A stretch of 35,922 bases of DNA from Alicyclobacillus tolerans (GCF_021739485.1 NZ_JAJFNK010000050.1:1-35922); one strand, 5' to 3'; shown: positions 22,456-30,750, numbered from the stretch's first letter. The notes: generated from the letters alone by a model not told the origin. Numbers and translations are program-made.

Positions 22456-22841
22456 CTTGTCGCCCCCTTGGATTGAGATTCGAGTAATCGTTCCAATTTT
22501 TCAATGCGTTCCATCATTTCATCCATTTCTATGGCCTTTCCTGAAATATCAAGCACCGTCTTAGCCGCTGAAACGCGGCTGCTGTGTGGGGCTTCTGTGT
22601 CTTTCATGACGCTTTCCAAAGTATCAACAGCGACGCTAGAGACTTGCTGTAACCGACCAATTGCCTGGTGAAACGCCTCGCTTTTTGCCGCGCGGTATTG
22701 CTCCTTGAAATCAGGCTCCTGAAGCCAGCGCCATAGCGTCACATCGCTGATCCCAGCCGCCCTTGCAGCGTCTTGAATCGACGGTTCCGCTAACAGCGCA
22801 ATGATGGCCTTTTCGCGTTTGATATCGGTTTTGGGTTTCGT
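22452..22841 (-). CDS. phBC6A51-type HTH protein, 129 aa, putative ACG start
   Basis: The HTH (PSIQDAARAAGISDVTLWRW) followed by a long helical part (QAIGRLQQVSSVAVDTLESV, KAIEMDEMMERIEKLERLLE) matches phage/element DNA-binding proteins of the phBC6A51 or small-terminase-like type. The HTH frame opens only after a TGA and contains no ATG/GTG/TTG before the GTG at 22742, which would cut the HTH. ACG AAA CCC at 22841 lies six bases after AGGTGGTGA and yields MKPKTDIKREKAIIALLAEP, a normal-looking start. A -1 frameshift from the overlapping upstream gene is an alternative. Confidence 0.65.
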   Translation of the reverse strand, partial: TKPKTDIKREKAIIALLAEPSIQDAARAAGISDVTLWRWLQEPDFKEQYRAAKSEAFHQAIGRLQQVSSVAVDTLESVMKDTEAPHSSRVSAAKTVLDISGKAIEMDEMMERIEKLERLLESQSKGATR

Positions 22842-22936
22842 GAGGTTTCACCACCTTTCACAGCGGCCTCGCGTGTTGTGGTCGCTTTTGCCAAAGCCAC
22901 TACCTGAATGCGATCTTCCGTTTTCCATTTACCCAT
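22790..22936 (-). CDS. Small hypothetical protein, 48 aa
   Basis: The ATG at 22936 follows AAGGAGATGA. The product begins MGKWKTEDRIQVVALAKATT and ends in a basic tail that overlaps the next gene by 52 bp in another frame. The heptamer A AAC CCA (22838-22832), 12 bases after AGGTGG, would allow a -1 shift that fuses it to the HTH protein. Confidence 0.45.
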   Translation of the reverse strand: MGKWKTEDRIQVVALAKATTTREAAVKGGETSRNPKPISNAKRPSLRC

Positions 22937-23081
22937 CGCGTCATCTCCTTTCGTTACACTGAATGCAAAATAGGCAACAACAGCATCCACTGGAGATACC
23001 GCCATGCCTGATAGGAATTTATTTCCTCCTGTCGAAGTCACTTGGTGCCACCCATCAACTACGGAAGGAGGTGTAAAATTA

Positions 23082-23696
23082 ATGCCTGATATCCAGATAA
23101 CCTTGACTCAATTCATTGATTTCTCAGTTCGACAACAAGGCGTGTCACGTGTTAATTACGTCCGAAGAATAAAGCAACAACCAGAGTACCATCCGGCATG
23201 GGACTTCTGGAAACAACTTCGAGATGCACTACGCGAGATGCACAGCAGAAAGCTTTCAACTTCTGTTCTCGATGATTTGATCTCTTCTGTTCACCCCAAG
23301 AAGCGTGAACTATACACACAAGCTGTAGCAGGTTATAAAAATTTTTTGAAGAAGAAAGAGGTAGCTTGGTTTGACCCCGGTAAATCTCATTGGTCAACGG
23401 AAGATCTCTTGGTTCGGACATCCCCTGAACTCGGATTGCTTATCAATGGTCAACCTCATCTTTTGAAATTGTATTTCAAAGGCCATGGAGAAACGGCAAC
23501 TAAGCGGAACATCGCCGTAACGCTTGCAATGTTATCCGAATCGCAATTCGAACGTCCTTTTCATTCAGGCATTCCTAGTGTTATGAGCACTGCTCAGTCA
23601 AAACTTTTTACTCTAGAATCTGCGCTGTCTGATTCAGACCGAATTGCATTGGCCGCAGATGCGCAACAGTTCGTCTTTCTCTGGAATCAGTTATAA
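23082..23696 (+). CDS. Stand-alone hypothetical protein, 204 aa
   Basis: The ATG at 23082 follows GGAGGTG. The gene is on the plus strand between two minus-strand modules, like a phage moron. Two parts are visible: an N-terminal helical region (LTQFIDFSVRQQGVSRVNYV, LRDALREMHSRKL) and a C-terminal alpha/beta part (LGLLINGQPHLLKLYFKGHG, RIALAADAQQFVFLW). I recognise no family. It overlaps the end of the opposing gene by six bases. Confidence 0.65.
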   Translation: MPDIQITLTQFIDFSVRQQGVSRVNYVRRIKQQPEYHPAWDFWKQLRDALREMHSRKLSTSVLDDLISSVHPKKRELYTQAVAGYKNFLKKKEVAWFDPGKSHWSTEDLLVRTSPELGLLINGQPHLLKLYFKGHGETATKRNIAVTLAMLSESQFERPFHSGIPSVMSTAQSKLFTLESALSDSDRIALAADAQQFVFLWNQL

Positions 23697-23900
23697 CGAT
23701 AACTCGTTACCTATTTCAGACATATACTGAGCACAATCCTCACAAATACTTTTATCTGCTTCTAGATATAACGTACCGACGTTCTTCCTGCAGACTACGC
23801 ACAGTTCTGTCGGTTCCAAAGCCGCCGTTATGTCGGCGGCTTCTTCTTTCATGCGCTGTAGTTCCTCTTGTACAATCTCTCGAATACATTCTTCATTCAT
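23691..23900 (-). CDS. Small zinc-binding protein, 69 aa
   Basis: The ATG follows AAGGGG. Residues 1-30 are helical (IREIVQEELQRMKEEA). CVVCRKNVGTLYLEADKSIC plus EDC give a four-Cys zinc knuckle. It ends the replication module behind the DEAH helicase. Confidence 0.6.
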   Translation of the reverse strand: MNEECIREIVQEELQRMKEEAADITAALEPTELCVVCRKNVGTLYLEADKSICEDCAQYMSEIGNELSL

Positions 23901-23911
23901 CGGACATCCCC

Positions 23912-25501
23912 TTATGCTCTTTTCTTCATAAGTTCATCGATCAAATCAGAGGCTTCACCTTTAGTGGAGGGAAATTCACCTCGCCAGTGAAACCTGTTTT
24001 TGAGTATCGCCAATTGCTTCTCAGATGGAGGTTGTCTGCGCCATGGAGCATTAGTCCCGAATACGCGGCGTTTGTAAATTTCAGCAGCATTGTTCGCGGC
24101 TTTTTGTGCTGCATCCAACGGCACACCTTTCGCGATGTCCCGAGCGCTGCCAGGACCAATCAAGACCACATCGTAAAGCTCAGTAATGGGATCTTGTGAC
24201 AACGTCACCCAGGCTTTGGTTGTAATGGATAACCGCCATTCGTCGCTTTCATCTCGTTGCCATCCGGCAGGTTGCAGAAGGTCGATTTCCACTGTTCGAC
24301 GTTCCTTCACCTTCATCTGTTCGGCTTCCTCGCGTTTGCGTTCTTCTTCGGCGTCATCTACTATCTCTCGCAACGTGCGTCCTTGTTTCGGCTTCTTGGG
24401 GCGTTTCCCTTCTCCCAATAAATCTGCAGTGCACAACAAGTCGTGTCGTCCACCGTCTGCAAAATCCAAGATGATGCAGTCTGTTTTATTAGGAGCCGGT
24501 CGTAAGCCTCTACCGGCACATTGCACATACAAGACGCGTGACTTCGTCGGTCGACACATAAGAACCGCCCCAATTTCGGGGAGGTCGTAGCCTTCGGTCA
24601 GCAACGCGCAGTTTGTGACCACTTGATATCTACCTGCCGCAAAGTCGGCCAATGTCTGTTCTCGAGCATCGTCGCCCATGCCCCCCCAAACAGCAGCTGC
24701 TGGGATTCCTGCGTCATTGAATGCCTGTGCCAAATCCTTCGCGTGTTGAACATTAACTGTGAATGCGACGGCCTTACGGTTTCCAGCGAGTTCTTTGTAC
24801 TTCTCAACAACCAATCGATTGCGGCTCGGAACGTTAATTCTGTCTGCCAACTCGTTCTCCGCAAAGTCACCAGCGCGAACATGCACGCCAGTTAAGGTGA
24901 CATCGGTTTCGATCCGAAATCCGCGCGGATCCACCAGATAGCCCTGTTCAATCAGGTCAAGAATGCCGATCTGATACACAACTTCTTCAAAGACGTCTGC
25001 CAACGGTTTTCCATCCGCTCTAAAAGGGGTCGCCGTGAAACCAACCAGCAACTTGTCGGGATCGCCATCCATGAAGCCAAGTCCTTTGATGATTTTCATA
25101 TTCGCGTCCGAACTACTGTGGTGGCATTCATCTGCAATCAGCAACCGAAAACCTTGAGATGAAAGTCTCGCGAGTCGCTTATCACGCTGGGCAGTCATCA
25201 CACTTGCAACGACGACTTGATGTTGATAGTCATCCTGTGCAGCCTTCACGATCCCAATATCCACGTCAGGATACGCCTGTTTGAATTTATCGACCGCTTG
25301 CTTCAACAGTTCGTCGCGTGGAACCAGTACCAGTGTGCGCCAACCAAGAGAAAGTGCTAAAGCTACAAACGTCCATGTTTTCCCTCCACCGGTTGGAATC
25401 GCGATCAGCTGTCGTGTAATATTTCGCTCTTTAAGAGCATCCAAGATACTTTGTACGGCATTCTGTTGATAGTTGCGAAGCAAATCCAACACAGCGATCA
25501 T
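23912..25501 (-). CDS. DEAD/DEAH-box (SSL2-type) helicase
   Basis: The product is 529 aa; the ATG at 25501 overlaps the upstream stop (ATGA). Superfamily 2 motifs are complete: Walker A IPTGGGKT (about 35-42), DECH box (124-127), motif III GFTATPFRADG, motif V VVTNCALLTEGYDLPE and motif VI YVQCAGRGLRPAP. The C-terminal 130 residues are a charged, element-specific extension. Such helicases accompany Prim-Pol/D5 replication modules of phages and plasmids, where they remodel DNA during replication. Confidence 0.9.
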   Translation of the reverse strand: MIAVLDLLRNYQQNAVQSILDALKERNITRQLIAIPTGGGKTWTFVALALSLGWRTLVLVPRDELLKQAVDKFKQAYPDVDIGIVKAAQDDYQHQVVVASVMTAQRDKRLARLSSQGFRLLIADECHHSSSDANMKIIKGLGFMDGDPDKLLVGFTATPFRADGKPLADVFEEVVYQIGILDLIEQGYLVDPRGFRIETDVTLTGVHVRAGDFAENELADRINVPSRNRLVVEKYKELAGNRKAVAFTVNVQHAKDLAQAFNDAGIPAAAVWGGMGDDAREQTLADFAAGRYQVVTNCALLTEGYDLPEIGAVLMCRPTKSRVLYVQCAGRGLRPAPNKTDCIILDFADGGRHDLLCTADLLGEGKRPKKPKQGRTLREIVDDAEEERKREEAEQMKVKERRTVEIDLLQPAGWQRDESDEWRLSITTKAWVTLSQDPITELYDVVLIGPGSARDIAKGVPLDAAQKAANNAAEIYKRRVFGTNAPWRRQPPSEKQLAILKNRFHWRGEFPSTKGEASDLIDELMKKRA

Positions 25502-25971
25502 GTTCGACCACCCGCCTTGCTTCTCGACCATTGTAGGTAGGATATCGCCCTGTTTACGGCTTCCGTCGTACCTTCACCGCGCCATATGCGGCGTTCTTCA
25601 ATGGCCATTGGCGTGTCCTTTGCCCAACGTGCGCGGACTAACTCCCATGCATCGCCATCTCGCATGAGTACCACCGTCGTACTGTAGTACATGCGATGCT
25701 CAGCGGCTTCACCATCCGGGTACACTAAATAACCCGCCTTACGCAATTGTGCGAAGTACGGGTCATCGGCCAAGTGTTTTTCCGTCTGTTTTTGACGTTC
25801 ATTTTTGGCAGTTTCGGATAGGAGGTGACGGATCTCTTCTTTATTTTCGCGTATAAAAGCGCGTTGTTTGTCCGTTATCAGGTGCGAAGGACGCCCAATG
25901 ATTCGGCCATCGTCTACCGTCAGTGAAATTCCGGAAAGTTTCATTTCTTCAAGCGTAGCAAGGTTTTTCAA
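25498..25971 (-). CDS. TubC-N-like domain protein of the replication module, 157 aa
   Basis: The start is a TTG at 25971 that overlaps the primase-helicase stop (TTGA) after GAGGTGATC. The N-terminal 45 residues (LEEMKLSGISLTVDDGRIIG, then RENKEEIRHLLSE) match the TubC-N docking-type fold often found beside plasmid primases. The rest is a charged linker and an al/beta tail (EAAEHRMYYSTTVVLMRDGD). It may bridge primase and helicase. Confidence 0.65.
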   Translation of the reverse strand: MKNLATLEEMKLSGISLTVDDGRIIGRPSHLITDKQRAFIRENKEEIRHLLSETAKNERQKQTEKHLADDPYFAQLRKAGYLVYPDGEAAEHRMYYSTTVVLMRDGDAWELVRARWAKDTPMAIEERRIWRGEGTTEAVNRAISYLQWSRSKAGGRT

Positions 25972-27548
25972 GCGATCACCTCGCCATCGTCTCCAGGAGT
26001 CTGTGACGCTTGTGAAGGATGTGACCCTTTTCCCTGGTTGTACGCATTTTCTATATACATTTTCGGTGAACCAGGATAATCCGTCACATGCATCACATCC
26101 GTCACGCCGATACCGTGCCATACCTTTCCATTACGTGTATGTTCTACAGAAATGTCCGGGTATTTTTGCTTCATCGACTCCGTAAAACGTCGTTGACTCA
26201 TGGCTCGATATCCGTTTTCCTCAGTCCATGAACGATAGACGTTGTACAATGCAGTGCTTCCTACCTCAGCTCGCCTGTCCATGATACACATATCCGCAAC
26301 AAAGTCAGTCAACGGATCTGATTCGTTTTTGTACTCGTTGGTTGCCTCGATGACTTCTGGTGGGTCATTTAGTCCCTCTTGTTGCCATGCCATGCACCCA
26401 GCAATAAGCCAATTCAAGATCCCGCTTACCTCTTGTTTGAGCTTTTTAGGAAGTTTTTTGTCCTTCGGTAATTTTAAAGGTGGTAGTACATCTAGTTCGT
26501 CTTCCACGAAAGTTACTTTGAACGGAATCATTTTGATTCTTCTCCAGATCCCAAGGTCGCGCCCGCGGATCTGTGGTCGATGATTAGTCGCCATCCAGAA
26601 CGTGTCAGATGGTACATACTCGAAAAAGTCTTGACGCATGAACCGCGCCGTTCGCTTGTCGGCACCTGTTAGGGACTTAACCGTGGACTCAGCTAATCGC
26701 CTTCCCTCTTCCGTTTCGCTCGTAACAGCCAGTCGAACACCTTTCAGAGCGGCGATGTTCGTCGGATGGCTTTCGTTGTTCTTGGCCAACAGCAAATCAG
26801 GGTCGGTTACACATCCATAGTCGCCAAAAACGTAAAGAAGGATATCGAGAAGGACGCTTTTTCCATTGGAGCCTGCACCGTGAAGGATGGCCAGCGCGTG
26901 TTCCACAACTTCCCCGATCATGGAGTAACCCGCATATCTTTGGACGAAGGCAATCAAATCTTTATCGCCGGCAAAAATGTCATTTAAAAACTTGTCCCAC
27001 AAAATAGCTTTGGCGCTTAGGTCATAAGTCACAGGAGCCAACTTCGTGATCAAATGCTTCGGGTCGTGCGGAATTAACTTTCCTGTCCGTAAGTCGATGG
27101 TGCCGTTTTGTACATTGAAGAGCCATGGGTCGGCGTCCAACGTATCAACCGATATAGCGACGTGAGGACGCGCTAATTTAATCATGGCTGCAATACGCGG
27201 CGCACTCTGTGATGTGATCGCCCATTCTGCCAATTCGGCCTGCTCGCGTTGCGTCGGTGCCTCTGAAGCTTTGGAGAGCAATAATTTAGGAATTTCCTGG
27301 GCCATCCTCTCGACGGTTAACGTTTCATCCGGCTTCCACCGTTTTCCGTCATAGATAAAGTCTTTTCCCATTTGCGCAGAGTAGCGCCAGATGTGCCCGT
27401 ACTGTTGCACCATGAGTTGCCCATTACCATAGTCAGTGCACAAAGTAGATTCCGCTGCGGTTTTATTCTGCTTACGCTTCCTACGTTTTTTGTTTTTCTC
27501 TGCCTGCTTCTGTGCCAACGCTTTTTCATAATCCAACAGGTCACTCAT
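25968..27548 (-). CDS. D5/P4-type primase-helicase (superfamily 3)
   Basis: The product is 526 aa. After a very basic N-terminus (KKRRKRKQNK) comes the D5-N region (WLFNVQNGTIDLRTGKLIPH). The SF3 helicase core follows: Walker A GAGSNGKS (224-231), sensor-type FWMATNHRP and RDLGIWRRIKMIPF. A winged C-terminal domain ends the protein. It would unwind DNA at the fork together with the Prim-Pol encoded just upstream; the two genes overlap by 4 bp. Confidence 0.9.
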   Translation of the reverse strand: MSDLLDYEKALAQKQAEKNKKRRKRKQNKTAAESTLCTDYGNGQLMVQQYGHIWRYSAQMGKDFIYDGKRWKPDETLTVERMAQEIPKLLLSKASEAPTQREQAELAEWAITSQSAPRIAAMIKLARPHVAISVDTLDADPWLFNVQNGTIDLRTGKLIPHDPKHLITKLAPVTYDLSAKAILWDKFLNDIFAGDKDLIAFVQRYAGYSMIGEVVEHALAILHGAGSNGKSVLLDILLYVFGDYGCVTDPDLLLAKNNESHPTNIAALKGVRLAVTSETEEGRRLAESTVKSLTGADKRTARFMRQDFFEYVPSDTFWMATNHRPQIRGRDLGIWRRIKMIPFKVTFVEDELDVLPPLKLPKDKKLPKKLKQEVSGILNWLIAGCMAWQQEGLNDPPEVIEATNEYKNESDPLTDFVADMCIMDRRAEVGSTALYNVYRSWTEENGYRAMSQRRFTESMKQKYPDISVEHTRNGKVWHGIGVTDVMHVTDYPGSPKMYIENAYNQGKGSHPSQASQTPGDDGEVIA

Positions 27549-28411
27549 GCGCCTATCCCGCCTTTCTTACGCAGTTCGGCGCGTAACACTGACGTCATCG
27601 CGGCTTCTACACGGTTTTGTTCTAAGGGTTCAATGTTTGCAGCGTTCCAATGCATCACAAACTGCCTTGCGATATAGGGATCAACACCGTGGGAAATCAA
27701 GTACCCGTATATTCTTGCTACGGCACCATTTCTGTACTGTCCGTCCACCATTTTGGCCTCGGAGATTTTCCGCAACTCATTGAGTCTGGGATCTCCATCA
27801 ACCATGCGTGAACAATTGCTTTCGCTTAGCTTGCTTGACTCTAATAGTTCATAAAGCCATGTTGGAGCACTCGCAATCTCGTTTCGTATAGGCGGAACAA
27901 TCCATTCGTAATCACCTTCCAGACCTTTCGACGGCGGAATAACTACATAACCACCGTTCCCCCTTGTGTCAATTCCCGGAAACACATCTTTTTTACTTGC
28001 AACAGGATGGTCCGGATCCCATTTAAAGAAGATATGCTGTCCTCCGGATTGTGTCCTCGATTGCACTGTAAATGGTAGGGAACCATATCGATCAATAAGC
28101 TGGTGTAGACTCTTATCTCCTCCGTGTCTCACGTCCACATCGAGTACCCAAACACCCGATACTAAGCCTGTCGCTAATCCGTCATTATGCGGTCCCTTAC
28201 AAAGCTTTTGAAATACTTCTGAGTCAATCGTGGCATCATGACAACCATGTGTTGTGGCCGGTGTCTTATCGCCTGATTTGACGGGAAAAATAGCCCATCC
28301 GAATCGCATGTAAGCCCGCTCAAAACGTTCCATTTGTGGTACACTAGAACTGTGATTATTTGATTCGGATCCTGTTGCCCCAGCCACATCTGGGGCTTTT
28401 TCTTTTGCCAT
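27545..28411 (-). CDS. Prim-Pol domain primase
   Basis: The product is 288 aa. The bifunctional primase/polymerase fold is clear: GWAIFPVKSGDKTP, the catalytic VWVLDVDV (D91, D93), SGGQHIFF (S122-H126) and DTRGNGGYVVIPPS. The C-terminal part is helical. The ATG at 28411 follows AAGGAGTG, which is itself directly behind a terminator-like hairpin. It would make primers for plasmid replication with the downstream helicase. Confidence 0.9.
   Translation of the reverse strand: MAKEKAPDVAGATGSESNNHSSSVPQMERFERAYMRFGWAIFPVKSGDKTPATTHGCHDATIDSEVFQKLCKGPHNDGLATGLVSGVWVLDVDVRHGGDKSLHQLIDRYGSLPFTVQSRTQSGGQHIFFKWDPDHPVASKKDVFPGIDTRGNGGYVVIPPSKGLEGDYEWIVPPIRNEIASAPTWLYELLESSKLSESNCSRMVDGDPRLNELRKISEAKMVDGQYRNGAVARIYGYLISHGVDPYIARQFVMHWNAANIEPLEQNRVEAAMTSVLRAELRKKGGIGA
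28377..28406 (+). terminator. Plus-strand terminator inside the Prim-Pol gene start
   Basis: GCCCCAG (28377-28383) pairs perfectly with CTGGGGC (28390-28396), followed by TTTTTCTTTT. It overlaps the first codons of the Prim-Pol gene on the other strand. Confidence 0.6.
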
Positions 28412-28423
28412 AAAATCACTCCT

Positions 28424-28455
28424 TAAAATAAAAAAAGCCCACGAAAACATGGACT
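28424..28455 (-). terminator. Hairpin with T tract in the Prim-Pol leader
   Basis: On the minus strand AGTCCATG (28455-28448) pairs with CGTGGGCT (28443-28436) using G-U pairs. TTTTTTATTTT follows and then the AAGGAG site. Confidence 0.5.
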
Positions 28456-28497
28456 GGTTTACTGCATATGGGTTTTGACCACTTCTTTACCATTACG

Positions 28498-28740
28498 TCA
28501 TTTTCGGGATGTCTCTTGCAGCCTACGCGCTTCATCTTCGCGCCATTCGGCGTAATCAATCATGAGCTTACCGGGGTCTAGGCCAAGCCGCGCAAACTTA
28601 TCAGCAGCCCTCCAATTTATGGACGCCGGGCCGCCATTTAGGTAGTTACGGAAGGTTTCAACGTTCATCCCGGTCACAATTGCCGCCTGCTGTGCTGACA
28701 TGCGACGCTCAGACAAGAAACGCTTTATTGGATTGGTCAA
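28498..28740 (-). CDS. HTH protein of the replication module, 80 aa
   Basis: The TTG at 28740 lies behind an ideal AAGGAGGTGAG. The product is MTNPIKRFLSERRMSAQQAA, IVTGMNVETFRNYLNGG and a helical tail: a Cro/XRE-like HTH. It overlaps the end of the 198-aa gene by 32 bp. It could be a regulator of the replication operon. Confidence 0.7.
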   Translation of the reverse strand: MTNPIKRFLSERRMSAQQAAIVTGMNVETFRNYLNGGPASINWRAADKFARLGLDPGKLMIDYAEWREDEARRLQETSRK

Positions 28741-29305
28741 CGGTCTCACCTCCTTGAAAATGGTCAAAATGATCTGCTAGTGAAACCAGACATCCAACAA
28801 GCTTGTTTTTATATACCTGTATCGCCATCTTGAACTCATCGTCTCTCAGGCTTTTGTGGACGATTCGGTCTGCAATCGGCGCACCATCAACTAGGTATTT
28901 CCTTTTGATGGCCTCTTGCTCATCCTCATCCCATTCAGCCATAATGCTATCAACCTTGTGAACGAGATCCAGACACATCAATTCCACATCGCTAAATAGG
29001 TCTGTGTCACCGAATGGACCGAACCATCCAGCGGGTGCCAATGGTCCGCCGCCGTGTACGCGGTTTGCATGTCTAGAATCAGGGTCCACACAATGCCGTC
29101 CGCCATACCCGCGCTTAACGCGCCTTGATTGCGGCTCATGCTCAGCAAAGTATAATTTCATGCCTCCCTCAACTTTTTCGCAATACCAGTACGGGTCACG
29201 GCCATATTCGTCTTTTGCACACGCCTGCACCTTGTGACGGTCCAGCATCCACTTCGCGTACATATAACCTTTTAGAACTGCAATTCCTTTTCCCTTTTCG
29301 TCCAT
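28709..29305 (-). CDS. Hypothetical protein at the head of the replication operon, 198 aa
   Basis: The ATG at 29305 follows TTGGAGGG. The N-terminal part is Gly/His-rich (HANRVHGGGPLAPAGWFGPF). The C-terminal 90 residues are helical (ELMCLDLVHKVDSIMAEWDE, EAIKRKYLVDGAPIADRIVH) and vaguely recall ArpU-type late regulators of Gram-positive phages. That is a weak similarity judged by eye. It is divergent from the gene at 29403. Confidence 0.5.
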   Translation of the reverse strand: MDEKGKGIAVLKGYMYAKWMLDRHKVQACAKDEYGRDPYWYCEKVEGGMKLYFAEHEPQSRRVKRGYGGRHCVDPDSRHANRVHGGGPLAPAGWFGPFGDTDLFSDVELMCLDLVHKVDSIMAEWDEDEQEAIKRKYLVDGAPIADRIVHKSLRDDEFKMAIQVYKNKLVGCLVSLADHFDHFQGGETVDQSNKAFLV

Positions 29306-29339
29306 ACGCAGATCCCTCCAAGACCAATGTACCACGGGT

Positions 29340-29381
29340 TTTACACGTGTGTTAAAATAAAAACGTTATCAAAACGTTATC
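29340..29381. promoter_or_regulatory. Direct-repeat operator between divergent genes
   Basis: AAACGTTATC occurs at 29361-29370 and 29372-29381, an 11-bp period, just upstream of the plus-strand gene. TTTACA at 29340-29345 could be a -35 box. Confidence 0.5.
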
Positions 29382-29402
29382 ACCATTATGGAGGGAATAG
29401 AC

Positions 29403-30332
29403 ATGAAGGTTGAGGTATTGAGTCTTCCGGCGCTGCCGATAGAGTGGTATACCGGACCTATAAACACCGCTGCCGCTCTGCCTGAATTCGGTAGCTGTAG
29501 TGATGTGTTACTCAGGATAGACAATGAACGAGCTATCCCCAAAAAGCTTGAACCGCGAGACGTTCGAAAAGCTTTTGACGCACTCGCAGAAGCCGGTCGT
29601 CAAATCGAGCAAGACGTGCCGCCCCTTGAAGTTCTTTCTACTTATGTGATGAAATACGGTTTCCCAACCATGTTGCACATGGACGCACTTCCGGGTGGGA
29701 AAACTGAAAAGTTAACCACCGCGATGCCTAGCATGTTTCTGGACGAAGCCATATCAGAGGCAATTCTAGCTTTCCGTTGTAAACAGCTGTGGGATTACAT
29801 AGAGAGGGGTGACTATTCCGCGATAGCAAACATGGCGATAACGAAGGCGTGGAACGGTATAGAACGTTATGATGTTTCATTCGCCCCCGATGACATTTCT
29901 ACAATAGGGATAACAATAGAACGAATATTCATCCCGAAAGCGCGCGAATGGGCGCAATATGCAAAACAATGGATATACTCCGTGGTCGAGGCACAGGCGC
30001 AGAACATGTTCGTCACTTATGTACCATCATCTCTCACCATTGGTATTAAACCAGGTGGTCTAAAGCCAGCTATGTGGCTGTTGTTCGCGCAGGACGTATA
30101 CCGCCACTCTGTAGACCAATACACAGAGATCCTCCCCCCCCTCAAATGCAAGAAAGACGACAGATGGCACCATGGATGTGGCAAGGAGTACCCCCCAGAT
30201 GGTCCTAACGATAAATCGCGTTACTGTCCGGACTGCCGCAAAAAAGCTGCCTATGAGCGAGTGGCTAGGCGTAGAATTAAACTGAAGGAACAACAAGCCG
30301 AGCTTAAGAAAAAACAAGCGGCAGACCAATAA
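29403..30332 (+). CDS. Hypothetical protein with C-terminal zinc finger, 309 aa
   Basis: The ATG at 29403 lies six bases after GGAGGG. The body is mixed alpha/beta (VRKAFDALAEAGRQIEQDVP, ISEAILAFRCKQLWDYIERG). The C-terminal 60 residues carry KCKKDDRWHHGCGKEYP and SRYCPDCRKKAAYERVARRR, a CGNR-like zinc finger with a basic helix, so nucleic-acid binding is likely. It is the only long plus-strand gene in this part and has its own terminator. Confidence 0.65.
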   Translation: MKVEVLSLPALPIEWYTGPINTAAALPEFGSCSDVLLRIDNERAIPKKLEPRDVRKAFDALAEAGRQIEQDVPPLEVLSTYVMKYGFPTMLHMDALPGGKTEKLTTAMPSMFLDEAISEAILAFRCKQLWDYIERGDYSAIANMAITKAWNGIERYDVSFAPDDISTIGITIERIFIPKAREWAQYAKQWIYSVVEAQAQNMFVTYVPSSLTIGIKPGGLKPAMWLLFAQDVYRHSVDQYTEILPPLKCKKDDRWHHGCGKEYPPDGPNDKSRYCPDCRKKAAYERVARRRIKLKEQQAELKKKQAADQ

Positions 30333-30346
30333 TCTGCCGCGTTTTT
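30318..30346 (+). terminator. Terminator of the zinc-finger gene
   Basis: GCGGCAGA (30318-30325) pairs with TCTGCCGC (30333-30340), followed by GTTTTT. The stop codon lies in the loop. Confidence 0.85.
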
Positions 30347-30373
30347 ACAATCCTACCTCCGAGGCCATATACC

Positions 30374-30676
30374 TCACTGACCCTGGGTCGAACCACCATT
30401 TGGTTGTATGGGAATAGAACCTGATTGTATTGGTACGGTTCCGGACTGTGACGCTGATGTAACCAATCCAGCCACTCCGATCCATAAGACAAACCACGGT
30501 ACCACAATCAGAGCGACACCGATTAAGCCGCGACGAATGAAGAGCTTTTCATTCTCACCAGTACGAAGCGCCCATATAGCTTTAAGAACGAAATACACAC
30601 CAAACATGGCACATATCAGCGCCAATGGAATCAATATCATCGGAAGGAATCCGAGGAACGAGTTTTGTACTGCCAT
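30374..30676 (-). CDS. Two-helix membrane protein, 100 aa
   Basis: The ATG at 30676 follows AGGCGGTG. Two transmembrane helices (FLPMILIPLALICAMFGVYF and GLIGVALIVVPWFVLWIGVA) are joined by a charged loop (ALRTGENEKLFIRRG). A Ser/Gln/Pro-rich tail follows. The plan resembles VirB2/TrbC-type pilins or small channel proteins, but no sequence motif proves this. Confidence 0.6.
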   Translation of the reverse strand: MAVQNSFLGFLPMILIPLALICAMFGVYFVLKAIWALRTGENEKLFIRRGLIGVALIVVPWFVLWIGVAGLVTSASQSGTVPIQSGSIPIQPNGGSTQGQ

Positions 30677-30750
30677 CCTATGCACCGCCTTTTTTCCAAT
30701 CCTATCTTAAACAAGACGATGCTCAAAAATACTTACGGTTATCTTCGCCA

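Noticed and set aside
16975..22936. Intact prophage
   Set aside because: Only a tape-measure-like gene and small genes are present; no capsid, portal, large terminase, tail tube or clear holin/endolysin pair can be found in the window.
22790..23041. Longer minus-strand version of the 48-aa gene starting at 23041
   Set aside because: The 35 extra codons have no ribosome-binding site; the ATG at 22936 follows AAGGAG.
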